Assembly (NCBI GenBank): GCA_033344815.1 | Contig: JAWPMR010000001.1 | Span: 3,892,136-3,956,135 of the forward strand | Source of the DNA: Paracoccaceae bacterium | GTDB taxonomy: Bacteria > Pseudomonadota > Alphaproteobacteria > Rhodobacterales > Rhodobacteraceae | Length of the DNA stretch: 64,000 nucleotides | Direction: 5' to 3' | Shown here: positions 39,422 through 49,846 of the stretch, one piece after another | Numbering within the stretch: position 1 is the first letter of the stretch | Layout of the letters: every line of letters begins with the position of its first letter | Notes under the pieces: model-generated | What the model was told of the DNA's origin: nothing | Seen by the model: the letters and a program-made list of their open reading frames with translations, nothing else | Database searches by the model: none | Position numbers and translations under genes: made by a program

Positions 39422-40056
39422 GGCTGTCCCCTTGCACCACGCGTCAGCAGATGACCTTGATACAACAGGTCTCAAACCTGCCATGCTCCTGCGGGTCACC
39501 TAAGGCAGGTTTCTCGATCCTGAAGCTCGATCGGCAGGCGTAGGATTGATCCGGTCCAACTGGGAATTGCGCTCGGTGTTACGTTGCTGCAATCCAGCCG
39601 CGTCATATGGCATCTTCCGTGTTAAATCTTACGGCAGGGCAAACATTGACGTTAAGACCGATTTTTCGAATTTGCCAACGACGCCTTTGTTGTTGGCGTC
39701 GTTTGTCCGCAAGGTACCGCGACTGGAACGAGGGGCAGACCCTACTCGCGTCTTTATGTTCCCGGTAAAAGGCGAGACCGGAAGGGTGCACGCGGCAAAT
39801 CCGTTGTGAATCTTGCATTTTCTGACCTTGCCGCAACGAGATGCAGTCAATGGCTTCGATTCAACCCACGATTTGTTGATCCTTGCAGACGACACATATA
39901 AGCTGTCTGCGGAGAGTTATGGGAAGGGTTGCGATTCATCGTGAGAGTCGTGATCAGTCCACTATACTGAAAGAGTGGGAAAAAAGTATTAATTTGGTGT
40001 GGGTCGCCTCGCGACTTTCTGTTACATTGAGCGCCGATGTTAAAGGGATTTTGATT
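39422..40056. other. intergenic region with two inverted repeats
   Basis: No gene is supported here. AAACCTGCC (39474-39482) is mirrored at 39504-39512 with a 21-base loop, just after the adaptor gene. AACGACGCC (39677-39685) is mirrored exactly at 39695-39703 with a 9-base loop. Neither has a T-run, so termination is uncertain. The second lies inside overlapping, motif-free frames. Confidence 0.45.
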
Positions 40057-40671
40057 ATGAAGTATTTATTTGGTTCAGGCGCGGCTCAACTGCGTCAAGG
40101 CATTGTAACAATGGTGCTGGCAGCAGGTATGATGTGTGGCGCTGGTGTTGCGCAGGCGGCAACAATAGGCAGTGTGATTGTTGGTGACGTAATTTACGAA
40201 GAAACCAGCCTGGATGTCATTGCAGATGACACTTTTATCGAGGCATCAGCTTTTAACTCCGATACAGTATTCGTCTCCGCTTTCCTTGACGGGTCGAGCA
40301 ATGCCGTCCCTGGCCTTTTCGGCATTGATGCTGATCTTGACATCACAGACATCAACTTCTTTCCGGTTCTGCTCGGCGTGGCGCATGATGTTTCGGTGGA
40401 CACCGGGGCGGACACCATCAGCATTCTTTACAAACTTAGTGAAAATACCCTGAGTTTCGATCCTTTCGCCTTGGCCGTCTTGTTCTTCGACGATGGCGTG
40501 TTTTCTGATCCGTTTAACTTCACAGACGTCGATTTTGCATTCGCGGATCTGAAAATTTACGGTGCGACAAGTGCGAGCGTTGTTCCGCTGCCTGCGGGTC
40601 TGCCCTTATTGCTGGTAGGGCTCGGGGGATTTGCGGTGGCCCGCCGTTTTAAAAAACGTACCCCCAGTTAA
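40057..40671 (+). CDS. VPLPA-CTERM sorting domain protein
   Basis: This secreted protein of 204 residues has an N-terminal signal peptide (TMVLAAGMMCGAGVAQA, cut before ATIGS) and a C-terminal VPLPAGLPLLLVGLGG, then FAVARRFKKR. That tripartite end, a VPLPA motif, a hydrophobic helix and a basic tail, is the Rhodobacterales variant of PEP-CTERM sorting signals, processed by an exosortase-type transpeptidase. The mature middle is acidic, rich in Asp, Phe and beta-prone residues, and has no domain I recognise. ATG 40057 has AAAGGGA 40042-40048 upstream; the frame opens earlier but without a ribosome site. Its position after the RTX export genes may be chance, or it may be another part of the extracellular matrix. 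Confidence 0.85.
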   Translation: MKYLFGSGAAQLRQGIVTMVLAAGMMCGAGVAQAATIGSVIVGDVIYEETSLDVIADDTFIEASAFNSDTVFVSAFLDGSSNAVPGLFGIDADLDITDINFFPVLLGVAHDVSVDTGADTISILYKLSENTLSFDPFALAVLFFDDGVFSDPFNFTDVDFAFADLKIYGATSASVVPLPAGLPLLLVGLGGFAVARRFKKRTPS

Positions 40672-41497
40672 GATTTGGGCGGGCCACGAAACGTAAAAGT
40701 TCTTGCGATGCCTGCCCCATCCTATGACTTCCGGTGCTGACCGCTTGCCAAGCAAGGGTGAACGGCGCTGCCCGTGCGTTTAAACACACGATCAAGAAGT
40801 GTTCGGCAGTGGCCCCAGTACTGGCAGCGCGTGTCTGAAGTAACCGGTCTGACAACCAAAAACCGATGCTTGTCTTTGGCTCAAAATAGGTGCTGGCCAT
40901 AACTTGTACCTGCCAATCACTCACGCCTTACTTACTGTTGAAACATTGCGGCGAAGGTCTTGTTTCAGATACGCGACAGTCCAGCGCCGCAAGTTTCCTC
41001 CAGCAAGGGTTTTTTCATATCCGATTGAGGCAAATGGTTACGGCACCGATCAGAGACTCCGGGCACTGGCGGCCGCGATTGCGTGTTTTGCCCTCCGTTT
41101 TCACCTGAAATTGTCATGACAAGGGTTGATAGAGCAGTTTCACTGCACACCCATTTTTGCACGTTCCCCGAAAAAATCCTTACACCTGTGGTTGAATTTT
41201 CCTATTTTGGCACATGCGGGAACCTTGTTCTCTTTGCGAAATGAATAGGGGCCGTCGAGCGCCGTTGCGCTGTTGTACAATCTGCAGGGGCTTTGCAAAC
41301 CAGCAATAATTCATTGCAAAAAACGTTTTACCAGAAGGTTTTTTGCATGTGCCAAAAGCTGATCATCGGCGCGCGACAGTCTCAGTATTTCGGTGGATAA
41401 CTCTGAAAAATCCAATTCAACGGGGCTTTTGTCGTGAACGTTTTGGAAAGAAATTCATGAAAAAAAACTTTCACAGCTAGTGCTAGGAGCGAATCAA
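40672..41497. other. intergenic region upstream of the chemoreceptor gene
   Basis: About 830 bases without a gene. It is AT-richer toward the chemoreceptor start and holds a 10-bp perfect inverted repeat, listed separately. Promoters for the chemoreceptor are expected here, but I cannot single one out. Confidence 0.5.
41315..41347. repeat. 10-bp inverted repeat TGCAAAAAAC / GTTTTTTGCA
   Basis: The arms at 41315-41324 and 41338-41347 match perfectly across a 13-base spacer, about 150 bases before the chemoreceptor start. It may be a protein-binding site. The AT-rich arms make it a poor RNA terminator. Confidence 0.4.
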
Positions 41498-43918
41498 ATG
41501 TCGATTGTAATGCGTATTTATTTGGGAATGGGTGCAATGATTGCATTGGTTCTCGTTGTCGGGGGCTTTGCCTCTTTCCAGACGAACAACATCGCGAACA
41601 CCTTTGTCGAGTATCGTAAAACGGCGCGGGAAAGCTTGCTCGCGGGCGATATCATGGAAGATATGTTCGAGGCGCGCTTGGCAGCTGGCAAGTACCGGCT
41701 CGTCAAAGATGAGAAATACCTCGACGTCCTGCGGGAAAATGTCGCCGAAATCACCGTGCTGGAAGCGGAACTTCATGACATGATGACGGGATATGAGGGG
41801 TTGGACAGCCTTGATGAGATCCCGGTTATGCTGGAAGAATATCAACAAGCGATGGATCAGGCTTTCGTATTGCAAAACCAGCGAGACGCGCTGGTTGAGG
41901 CAACCGAGACAACAGGCCTCAAGGCACGACAGCAGTTGTCGGAAGTGATGGAAACGGCGCTGCTCGACAATGATGCCCAGGCGAGCGCAGCTGCCGGACA
42001 GGCGAGTACCAACCTGATGTTGGCACGTTTTTATCTTGAAAAGTTTCTGGTCGACAATTTGCCAGAAGATGCAATCCGGTCCACCGAAGAAGTCGAAGCC
42101 GCCCGCGTTGGTTTGACCCGCCTGTTGGGGGAGCTGCAGAACCCGCGCCGACGCGAGTTGACACAGGCCACCATGGCGGATCTGGACGCCTTTGATGCTG
42201 CCTCGTCAGAGGTCGCAGAGGTAATCAAAGCCCGCAACGCGCACTATGACCGAATGGACGAAATTGGCCCCGAAGCGCTGCTGCGCGTCGAAGCGGCGGT
42301 TGATGCCGTTGTTGATCAGCAAAACACGCTTGGGCCAGCCGGTGCCGCCCTCGCGCAACGCGCCATCTTTGTGGTCTCTGTCTTCGTAGTGGTCGGCGCG
42401 GTTATCGGCGGTCTGCTTGCGTTCTTTACCGGACGGATCATCGCAATGCGTCTGAATACGATTACCGAAGGCATGAGCGAGTTGGCCGACGGAAACCTTG
42501 ATGTCGACATTAAACCTAGCGAGGACAAGCACGAAATTGGCAAAATGACGAATGCCATGGTGGTGTTTCTGGACAACGCTCGCAAAGCGCGCGATCTGGA
42601 CATTGAGGTCAAAGAGAAAGAGAAACAGGAACGCGAACGCGAGGAAGCAGACCGGGCAAAAGAAGCCGAGTTGGAAGAGGAACGTCGCGCGACCGAGAAA
42701 CGCGAACGCGAAGTTGAACGTGCTCGCATGGAAACGCTCCAGAACTTCCAACAGGATATGGAGCGGGTCTTGGGTGACGCTGCGTCCGGCAACTTCTCCA
42801 ACCGCATGTCAGATGATGTAGAGGACGAAAGCCTGGCAGGACTTGCAAATGTGATCAATCAGTTGCTGGAAGCCACCGAATCCAACATCGCGGACGTCGT
42901 CAGCAGCATTGGAGAATTGGCAAAAGGGAACCTTGGTATCCGCATAGAAGGCGAACGAGAGGGTGCATTTGAGCGGATGCAGAATGATTTCAACGAGGCT
43001 CTGACATCTTTGGCGCAAACCATGGGCAAGATCATGAACAGCGGCCAGAGTGTATCATCCACATCAGCTGAACTGGAAACGTCGTCTCTTGGTATGGCCC
43101 GGCGTGCGGAAGACAGCGCCGCCGCTGTTGAAGAAACCTCGGCAGCCGTTGAGGAAATCACGGCCAGTATCCACCAAGTGGTCACAAACGCGAAGACAGC
43201 GAATGAAGCTACTCAAAAGGTTCGCGAAAGTGCTGACAGAACACGTGAGGTCTCGAACAAGACGGAGGCTTCCATAAACGCGATGACAGAAGCTTCGGCT
43301 CAGATCACGCGCGTGGTCAAAGTGATCGAGGATATTGCTTTCCAAATCAACCTACTTGCCCTCAACGCTGGTGTGGAAGCTGCACGAGCCGGAGAGGCGG
43401 GTCGCGGCTTCTCCGTGGTTGCTTCTGAAGTCCGTGCTCTGGCGCAGCGCTCCCAAGAGGCGGTGCAGGAAATCAGCCAGGTCATTGATCAAAACACCCA
43501 AAGTGTCGAGGCGGGCGTCGAACAAGTTGGCCTGTCACGTGAAGCTCTGGAGGGGATTATTTCTGAGGTCGAAGTCGCATCAGATCAAATTTCTGACATT
43601 GCAAAGGCCGTTGAGGAACAATCGATGGGCATTGGCGAGGTCAATACCGCCATCCGATCAATCGATTCAACTGCGCAGACAAACGCAGCGGCTTTGGAAG
43701 AAATGACCGCCTCCAGTGTTTCTTTGAGCGAAGAAGCAACAAGTTTGGCTGACGCTTTGCGCCAATTCTATGGTGTTTCTTTGGACAAGGCGGAAACCGA
43801 AACGAGCAAAACTGTCAAGCCGGAAAGCCAGACTTCCAAGCCATCCCCGGCTCCTGCGAAAGCAGCGGTCGCTGGTGGCAGCGCACAGCCGTCACATGAT
43901 GGATGGGATGAGTTTTGA
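41498..43918 (+). CDS. methyl-accepting chemotaxis protein with a long linker coiled coil
   Basis: This is an inner-membrane chemoreceptor of 806 residues. TM1 is at about 8-28, followed by a helical periplasmic sensing domain of about 260 residues, TM2 at 289-312 ([20 protein letters not shown]), a HAMP domain, and a strikingly charged Glu/Arg/Lys coiled coil (about 367-414). A second HAMP-like stretch containing [10 protein letters not shown] and [10 protein letters not shown] precedes the signalling hairpin, whose conserved tip reads [20 protein letters not shown]. The final residues GWDEF form the xWxxF pentapeptide that tethers CheR/CheB. The start is ATG 41498, with AGGAG at 41485-41489. 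The receptor should modulate CheA through the CheW encoded downstream. The ligand is unknown. Confidence 0.92.
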   Translation: MSIVMRIYLGMGAMIALVLVVGGFASFQTNNIANTFVEYRKTARESLLAGDIMEDMFEARLAAGKYRLVKDEKYLDVLRENVAEITVLEAELHDMMTGYEGLDSLDEIPVMLEEYQQAMDQAFVLQNQRDALVEATETTGLKARQQLSEVMETALLDNDAQASAAAGQASTNLMLARFYLEKFLVDNLPEDAIRSTEEVEAARVGLTRLLGELQNPRRRELTQATMADLDAFDAASSEVAEVIKARNAHYDRMDEIGPEALLRVEAAVDAVVDQQNTLGPAGAALAQRAIFVVSVFVVVGAVIGGLLAFFTGRIIAMRLNTITEGMSELADGNLDVDIKPSEDKHEIGKMTNAMVVFLDNARKARDLDIEVKEKEKQEREREEADRAKEAELEEERRATEKREREVERARMETLQNFQQDMERVLGDAASGNFSNRMSDDVEDESLAGLANVINQLLEATESNIADVVSSIGELAKGNLGIRIEGEREGAFERMQNDFNEALTSLAQTMGKIMNSGQSVSSTSAELETSSLGMARRAEDSAAAVEETSAAVEEITASIHQVVTNAKTANEATQKVRESADRTREVSNKTEASINAMTEASAQITRVVKVIEDIAFQINLLALNAGVEAARAGEAGRGFSVVASEVRALAQRSQEAVQEISQVIDQNTQSVEAGVEQVGLSREALEGIISEVEVASDQISDIAKAVEEQSMGIGEVNTAIRSIDSTAQTNAAALEEMTASSVSLSEEATSLADALRQFYGVSLDKAETETSKTVKPESQTSKPSPAPAKAAVAGGSAQPSHDGWDEF

Positions 43919-43929
43919 GCAATTTGAGC

Positions 43930-43964
43930 GCGCGGGAGGGTTTAGTCCTCCCGCGCCCTTTTTT
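43930..43964 (+). terminator. strong intrinsic terminator after the chemoreceptor gene
   Basis: GCGCGGGAGG (43930-43939) pairs perfectly with CCTCCCGCGC (43947-43956) across a 7-base loop, and a T6 run follows at 43959-43964. It lies between the receptor gene and cheW, so cheW expression depends on read-through or its own promoter. Confidence 0.9.
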
Positions 43965-43985
43965 CGATAAATGAAAGGCACAAAT

Positions 43986-44459
43986 ATGTCTGACACTGAT
44001 GTACTCGCCCGTTCGCAGTCCATGGAATACCTATCCTTCCAAGTCGGCGGTGAAGACTATGCAATCGACATCAGGCTCGTGCGCGAAATCCGAGGTTGGA
44101 CGACACCATCGCCTATGCCGGATGCGCCGGCCTTTGTGCTTGGTGTTATCAACCTGAGAGGGGAGGTGTTGCCCCTCTTGGATCTTGCGGCGCGCCTGGG
44201 GTTAACCACCCAGGATGCCACAGAAAGAAATGTCACGATTGTAGCAGAAGTGGACAACGGTCAGATTGGTTTGCTGGTTGATGCCGTCTCCGACATTGTT
44301 GTGTTGTCTGAAGATGACATGCAACCTGCACCAGACATTGCAAACGCAGGCCAGCAGTCTTCGGTTCGAGCACTTACTTTCATTGGGGAGGAAACTGTCA
44401 GAATTCTTGATCTCGAAGCCATATTGCCAATGATGAATGCCGCACAAGACCAAACCTAA
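43986..44459 (+). CDS. cheW: CheW chemotaxis coupling protein
   Basis: This single-domain CheW of 157 residues is the cytoplasmic scaffold that links chemoreceptors to the kinase CheA. Typical stretches are EYLSFQVGGEDYAIDIRLVR at the start, then RGWTTPSPMPDAP, GVINLRGEVLPLLDLAARLG, IGLLVDAVSDIV and ILDLEAIL. ATG 43986 has AAAGG 8 bases upstream; an ATG at 43971 would overlap that site. It follows a chemoreceptor gene, but a strong terminator lies between them. No cheA, cheY, cheR or cheB is present in the window, so the pair appears to be an outlying part of a chemotaxis system encoded elsewhere. Confidence 0.93.
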   Translation: MSDTDVLARSQSMEYLSFQVGGEDYAIDIRLVREIRGWTTPSPMPDAPAFVLGVINLRGEVLPLLDLAARLGLTTQDATERNVTIVAEVDNGQIGLLVDAVSDIVVLSEDDMQPAPDIANAGQQSSVRALTFIGEETVRILDLEAILPMMNAAQDQT

Positions 44460-45979
44460 AGCCAGCTTCTGTCTCAAAAAAGGTCATCGGAAAAGCATCT
44501 AGTCAAAAAGTATTTTTCGCGCGCAGATTTCGGCGGATCTACCTGAATGAGCGTTTTGAGTGCTTATTGCTCAAGGCTTTTTTGGTTCCCGGTTCATTAA
44601 GGTGCAAGCAACCGGCGGTATGTATGGTCTCGTTGGTATTCTTTGTTTCTTGCGTTCTCTGCCAGGCCTTTTTTGGACGCTCTTAGCTTTTCTGCTGCGC
44701 GTAGGCGGAAACATCATCTTTGTTCGGTAGATCTTTCACGTCAATTTTTTTCAATTGATGCCATCGTTGATCTTGAGAGGTTTAGTTTTGCGTCCAAAGC
44801 AAATCCATGCTCGGCCAAATCGAAGTCAGCGCTGAGCGGTGGCATGTATGAACTATGCGACGGTGCCTGCGTGCGGGAGTGCAATTTCACTCTGTGGCAC
44901 CGAGTCTATTTGAGGGGCCGCGGGATGGCGTGGTCATAGTAAAAAACGGGTTTTTCAGCTCAGATGTTTAGCATATCTAATCGCCAAGCTTCGGCACCAA
45001 GCCGTGTCTTGACACAATGCATCTATGGCTGCTTTTGCTCGCTGCCATCGGTGGCGAATGTGCGCTGACCACTGCGTTTCATATGTCAAACCTCTTAGGG
45101 CGGTGACAAAGAGTTGCTGATTTGGATTGGAGGTGGTCCGGCACGCAGAAGTATTGTTTTATGGCAGAACGGATTGATAAAACCCGAGCGAGATTCTCCG
45201 CCGATCAACATGCCCGCGTCGACGTTTCTTGTAACTGGAATGGCTGACGGCTGTTCTTGACGTTACCTGGGAAGCCTTCGAAGCAACAGTGTGCGACGTC
45301 AGGCGCAGAGTTTTGTTTGACATTGCTGTACGGCTAGATTTCGTCGGTGGTAATGAGTTTCGACATTCTGCTCTGCGTCATCACCTACTAACACAGCTTA
45401 GAAGTTGTTGCGGTTTTGACGCGTCCCCACCGAAGGAAAAAACCTAAAATGTCGTATTCTGATCCATGATCAATCTCCGCCGGAGCTCTGTGCTTTTGGT
45501 TCACTAGGTAACGTCGCTTACGTGCCAAAAGTTACAGAACTGACCTTGTTCGCCAGCAAGTCGTATCGGAGATAAACTTTGCAGGTGCGCGAAAAAAGGG
45601 AGCATGAATGGTCCCTTGTGCCAACTGTTGTCCGATCAGATATTGAGCATTTCAAATGCCCAGTCAAAGAAAGACAGCATGGGGCTACCGAGAATATACC
45701 ACAGCAACGTCGACAAAAGCACATTTCCATAGCGTCATCACATACGAAACCCCTTAACAAGTTACAAAAGAAGCCGGGTATCAGCGAGAGGTGGCTTGTT
45801 CACGACATACGTGGCGACGAGATATTGCCCCAACTCGAGACCGCAAAGCACTCGGTTCGGGTAATTTCCGGTTCGGCACCAAACGCGAAACGACTCGTCG
45901 CCATGACAATCTACTTGTAATTTCTGCTCAGCCAAGTGCGGTCCAATCGATACCGCCGCATCGATCAGAACATTTTTTC
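44460..45979. other. 1.5-kb region without recognised gene
   Basis: Frames of up to about 110 codons occur but are overlapping and motif-free. Base composition is lower in G+C than the flanking genes. I found no terminator for the operon that ends at 45980. The region may hold decayed DNA or small RNAs not visible by eye. Confidence 0.5.
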
Positions 45980-46717
45980 CTAAGGCAAGCTCAATTGAGA
46001 CATCCGTCCCCCGTCGATTGCATAAATCTGCCCAGTCACAAATCCGCTTTCTGCCGCTGCCAAAAAGGCGACCAAGGCTGCAACTTCACTAGGGTCGCCT
46101 GATCGTCCGACCGGGTGAATTCTGCCAATTTTGGTGCGAAAACTGGCTGGATATTCCATTGAGCCTATGAAGCCCTCATTGAGGTTTGTATCGATCCAAC
46201 CGGGCGCCACAGCGTTGCAACGTACGCCTTCAGTACCGTGGTCGACAGCCACCGCGCGCGTTAATCCATGAAGTCCGGCTTTGGATGCGCAATAGGCTGC
46301 ATGCGCCGAGTTGCTCCCCAGACCTTCAATTGACCCCACGTTTACAATACGACCACCTGTTTTTCGTAAATGAGACATTGCTGCTTTGATGATCAGAAAA
46401 GGGGCGGTCAGATTGATCATCAGAGTCCTGTGCCAGTCTTCCAGCGATATGTCTTCGATTTTGGATTCTTGCATCACGCCTGCATTGTTTACAACCACAT
46501 CCAGGCCGTCGAGAGCGTCTCGCGCCGCAAGTGGCAACCCGCAGGAATATTCGGTGTTGGTGAGATCACCCGGCAGATGGGCGTCAGCTTCGACGCCGGT
46601 GACATCGCGATCTGCAACTGCAACGATTGCGCCAGAACTCCGCAACAGTCTCGCTATTGCGGAACCAATGCCCCCGGCGGCCCCGGTCACCAATGCACGT
46701 TTTCCTGAAAAATCCAA
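45980..46717 (-). CDS. SDR-family oxidoreductase
   Basis: This short-chain dehydrogenase of 245 residues is NAD(P)-dependent. It has the nucleotide motif TGAAGGIG, the structural NNAG, and the catalytic set Ser129, Tyr142 and Lys146 (YCASK), followed by the family ending GQIYAIDGG. The start is TTG 46717 with AGGAG just upstream. It is the last gene of the minus-strand operon, 14 bases after the enolase-superfamily gene. It could oxidise or reduce a hydroxyl/keto group of the betaine substrate or a side product. The substrate cannot be read, and classical SDRs are too broad to guess closely. Confidence 0.88.
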   Translation of the reverse strand: MDFSGKRALVTGAAGGIGSAIARLLRSSGAIVAVADRDVTGVEADAHLPGDLTNTEYSCGLPLAARDALDGLDVVVNNAGVMQESKIEDISLEDWHRTLMINLTAPFLIIKAAMSHLRKTGGRIVNVGSIEGLGSNSAHAAYCASKAGLHGLTRAVAVDHGTEGVRCNAVAPGWIDTNLNEGFIGSMEYPASFRTKIGRIHPVGRSGDPSEVAALVAFLAAAESGFVTGQIYAIDGGRMSQLSLP

Positions 46718-46731
46718 TTTTCTCCTGCCTT

Positions 46732-47835
46732 TTAAAACGATGCGATGGGTGCCCCGAAGAGTGCTTCATCCGGTACTATTCCAAGGCCAGAGCCTTTGGG
46801 CAGGGCGATGTGGCCATTGACGATCTTAACGCCATCATTCTGGTCGTAGTGGCCGTCGATGTAGGGTTGCGCAAGCCAAACGCCCTCCAACAAGCGTGGG
46901 TTTACTGTTGCACCGATATGCACGCAGGCAGCCGCAATGATGTCGCCACCCCAGCTGTCGTCGCAGGTGTGCGGGAGCGCGCGTGCTTCACAAATATCGC
47001 GCACGGTTCGCATGGGGTGCAGACCTCCGATGCGGGTTACTTTCATACCGAAACCGTCGACGAGCTCAGACCCAACGGCGTTAATCACGGTCGCGACGTC
47101 AACCGAGCTTTCGTCCAGATAGACTGCATGTTGGACTTGAGCGCGAATTTTTCGCAAGTCATCCAGTGTATTGCAGGGTTGTTCCAAGATGAACGGGATT
47201 TGCGACAATTCGCGGCTCACCCGCAATGCATCTCGAGTGTTCCAGCCGCGATTGGCATCAACCGCCAGTCGCACGCCGGTGCTTCTCACGCCTTGCCAAA
47301 CTTTGCGGATCGTTTCAATATCCAGTTCGACCGGGCGACCACCGACTTTGATCTGCAAACGAGGATATCCCTCTGCTTGTTTTTCAATTGCCAGCCGCGC
47401 GATTTCATCCGGCGCGCCGACGCCGGTGGCATAATAAGAAGGTACGCGATTTGTCGACGCCCCACCAAGCAGAGCGCTAACGCTCATTCCCAGAGCCCTA
47501 CCCAGCGCATCATGGCCGGCGATATCTATCGCAGCCTTGGCGTAGTTGTGCCCATTCAGCAACCCGGCCATGCGACGCTGGAGGGTCAGTGGCAAAACGT
47601 CAGTGCCAATTAATCCCGGGGCCATTTCGCACAGCGCTGCCCTCGCGCCTCTCGCGTGGGCTTCAGCATAGGTTGGACCGACGGGACAGGTCTCGCCCCA
47701 GCCGACAACGCCATTCTCCAAGACAATTTTGACCAGCGTGGTTTCCAACTTCCAAACCTCGGCATTCGCCATGGTATAGGGGCCGTTCCTGACGGGGAGG
47801 TCATGTTTGAAAACGTGAATTTCCTTGATGATCAT
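46732..47835 (-). CDS. hpbD: enolase-superfamily enzyme resembling 4-hydroxyproline betaine 2-epimerase (HpbD)
   Basis: This protein of 367 residues belongs to the muconate-lactonizing subgroup of the enolase superfamily. The acid/base lysines are Lys163 (RLQIKVGG) and Lys265 ([11 protein letters not shown]). Metal ligands are Asp193 (VDANRG), Glu218 (LEQPC) and Asp241 (YLDES). The N-terminal capping motif [11 protein letters not shown] and the later CDDSWGGDI are those I recall for hydroxyproline-betaine epimerase and for the related cis-3-hydroxyproline dehydratase. The YLDES and VPSYYATG forms favour the epimerase. The enzyme would convert trans-4-hydroxy-L-proline betaine to the cis-D form before demethylation. 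Its operon partners (betaine transporter, demethylase-type and ring-opening enzymes) agree. The symbol is provisional. Confidence 0.7.
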   Translation of the reverse strand: MIIKEIHVFKHDLPVRNGPYTMANAEVWKLETTLVKIVLENGVVGWGETCPVGPTYAEAHARGARAALCEMAPGLIGTDVLPLTLQRRMAGLLNGHNYAKAAIDIAGHDALGRALGMSVSALLGGASTNRVPSYYATGVGAPDEIARLAIEKQAEGYPRLQIKVGGRPVELDIETIRKVWQGVRSTGVRLAVDANRGWNTRDALRVSRELSQIPFILEQPCNTLDDLRKIRAQVQHAVYLDESSVDVATVINAVGSELVDGFGMKVTRIGGLHPMRTVRDICEARALPHTCDDSWGGDIIAAACVHIGATVNPRLLEGVWLAQPYIDGHYDQNDGVKIVNGHIALPKGSGLGIVPDEALFGAPIASF

Positions 47836-47973
47836 CGTCGCGTTGGCTTTCCCGTCTGACGGTCTGGATGCGAAGGTTTATCCGCACAGACAGATTTCGG
47901 TCTGGCGACGTCAGGTAAAAAGATTGAGCGAAAACTGTCGTTGCCGCCCAATCATGTCATTTCTTGCAGGGCG

Positions 47974-49812
47974 TTATTCTGCAGGGGCACCTGCTGGTTT
48001 GTGCATGACACCAGCTTTTTCACGTTTGCCATCACGCCACAGTGCTTTTGCCAGAGCCACACACATCAGGCCCATCACCATGGTAAAGGGCAGGGCACCG
48101 ATGATCATGGCATTGCGCAGCGCATCCATCGGGTTGTTTTCGCCTGCCGCCAGGATTAGCGTGCCGATCACAGCCGTCAGAATGATACCCCAGATTATCT
48201 TGTGTTTGTTGCCGACTTCCTGCTCGCCGCCGGACATGATCGTATTCATCACAAGGATGCCTGAGTCCGCCGAAGTCACAAGGAATGTCATGATCAGTAC
48301 AACACACATGATTGTAATCGCTGACAACAAACCGTCGCTGATCATCTGTCCCAAAGTGACAAACAGTTTCGCGGTGTTGGACGCAGCAATAATGGTCCCA
48401 TCCGCACCACCTGTCAGCTCCAGATCAATCGCTGTGCCACCTAGAATGGTCATCCAGGCAAAGCAAACCATGGCAGGCGCGACAACACATCCCAGGATGA
48501 ACTCACGTACGGTACGACCTTTGGAAATCCGCGCCAGAAACAGGCCGACGAAAGGTGAGAAAGCAATCCACCATGCCCAATAGAAGGTTGTCCAACCCGC
48601 TTGCCAGCCAAACTGACGCCCTTGATTGCCAGCCTCATAAACGGCAGCCAGTGTTTCAGGGGGCAGGGCTGCTGCATCTCCTTCAAGTCCAGACACAAAC
48701 CCGTCAAAACTGCCCCAAGGATTTGTTGCACCTGCATAAAGCTGATCCGCGACCGGTCTTGCCGCTTCGGGCAGGGTTGATGCAAACGCGGTTGTATCCT
48801 GTGGTCCCCACGCCCCAAAGCCCAGTGACATGAAATTGATGAGATAGTCTATGAACGCTAGCCCGTAACTCGACATGGCAAAGGCAAAAGAGCCAAAGAT
48901 CACGAACGTCATCAGCAGCACGAAAGACAAAACGAGGTTGAGGTTGGACAGGTACTTCACACCCCGTCCCACGCCCGAGACCGCCGAGATGATCGACATG
49001 CCCATGATGACCACGAGACCGGCGACAAGACCGACCTTGCCGGGCACAGGTGCTTCGCCTTCGGTAATGTTCATCATCCAGTCCATGCCTGTGATGGCGT
49101 AGAGACCGTCAATGAACTGGCTCACACCATAACCGATCGTTACCGATACGCCCAGAATTGTCGCGACCACTCCAAGGACATCCACGATATGGCCCAGAAC
49201 GCCATTCATCGCCTTGCCAAAGAGCGGGGTGAGTGCGGAACGAATAGTCAACGGCATGTCGCGCGTGTAGGCGTAATAGGCCAAGGACAGGCCTGTCACG
49301 ACATAAATGGCCCATGCATGAAACCCGTAATGCGCAAATGTGTAGCGCCAGGCCGATTGCAACGCATCTTCTGTATTGCCTTGGACGTCACCTGCAATGA
49401 CCACCGGGTTCGAGCCCCAGAGTCCCAAGGGTTCGGCGGTCGCAAAGACCATTAGACCCACACCCAAACCCGCTCCAAACATCATTGAAAACCAGGAAAA
49501 GTTCGAAAACTCGGGTTTTTGCCCCGGCGTTCCCATAACGCGGGCACCGGTTTTAGGCAGGATTGCGATTGCGATCAGAAAGATCACGAAAATTCCGACT
49601 ATATAGATGTAGAATGTGTTGAACACTTCCAGCAATTGACTGTTGAGGCTGCCTAGCGTGCCATTGGCGTTTGCCGGGAAAAGTAGAGCCCAAAGCACAA
49701 GTGCGACCATAATACCTTTGGAAATCAGGGCGATGGGAAGGCTGTTGTCTTTGTAAAAGCCCTCATCCTGCGTCTTGATGTCCAAATCCGTGAAGGGTGG
49801 TTTTATTGACAT
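47974..49812 (-). CDS. BCCT-family betaine/choline/carnitine transporter
   Basis: This transporter of 612 residues has about 12 transmembrane helices. The family signature in helix 8 is plain: AGWTTFYWAWWIAFSPFVGL, then FLARISKGRTVREF. The glycine-rich substrate helix reads FGAGLGVGLMVF, and DSGILVMNTIMSGG marks the C-terminal core. BCCT proteins import quaternary ammonium compounds, driven by sodium or protons. The N-terminus lacks the extra-long regulatory tail of osmotic-stress members, which fits a catabolic rather than osmoprotective role. The ribosome site GGAGG precedes ATG 49812. The gene sits in the middle of the operon, 34 bases after the FAD oxidoreductase, and probably imports the operon's substrate. 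Confidence 0.93.
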   Translation of the reverse strand: MSIKPPFTDLDIKTQDEGFYKDNSLPIALISKGIMVALVLWALLFPANANGTLGSLNSQLLEVFNTFYIYIVGIFVIFLIAIAILPKTGARVMGTPGQKPEFSNFSWFSMMFGAGLGVGLMVFATAEPLGLWGSNPVVIAGDVQGNTEDALQSAWRYTFAHYGFHAWAIYVVTGLSLAYYAYTRDMPLTIRSALTPLFGKAMNGVLGHIVDVLGVVATILGVSVTIGYGVSQFIDGLYAITGMDWMMNITEGEAPVPGKVGLVAGLVVIMGMSIISAVSGVGRGVKYLSNLNLVLSFVLLMTFVIFGSFAFAMSSYGLAFIDYLINFMSLGFGAWGPQDTTAFASTLPEAARPVADQLYAGATNPWGSFDGFVSGLEGDAAALPPETLAAVYEAGNQGRQFGWQAGWTTFYWAWWIAFSPFVGLFLARISKGRTVREFILGCVVAPAMVCFAWMTILGGTAIDLELTGGADGTIIAASNTAKLFVTLGQMISDGLLSAITIMCVVLIMTFLVTSADSGILVMNTIMSGGEQEVGNKHKIIWGIILTAVIGTLILAAGENNPMDALRNAMIIGALPFTMVMGLMCVALAKALWRDGKREKAGVMHKPAGAPAE

Positions 49813-49846
49813 AATTTCCTCCGTTTCCGTTGGTTGCTGGCAATTT

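Noticed and set aside
39603-39895. Minus-strand frames with a protein-like ending after the exporter operon
   Set aside because: There is no ribosome site or known domain. I had a faint memory of similar intergenic peptides in roseobacters, but it is too weak to report.
45518-45920. Short frames on both strands upstream of the SDR stop
   Set aside because: They overlap each other and show no motifs or start signals.
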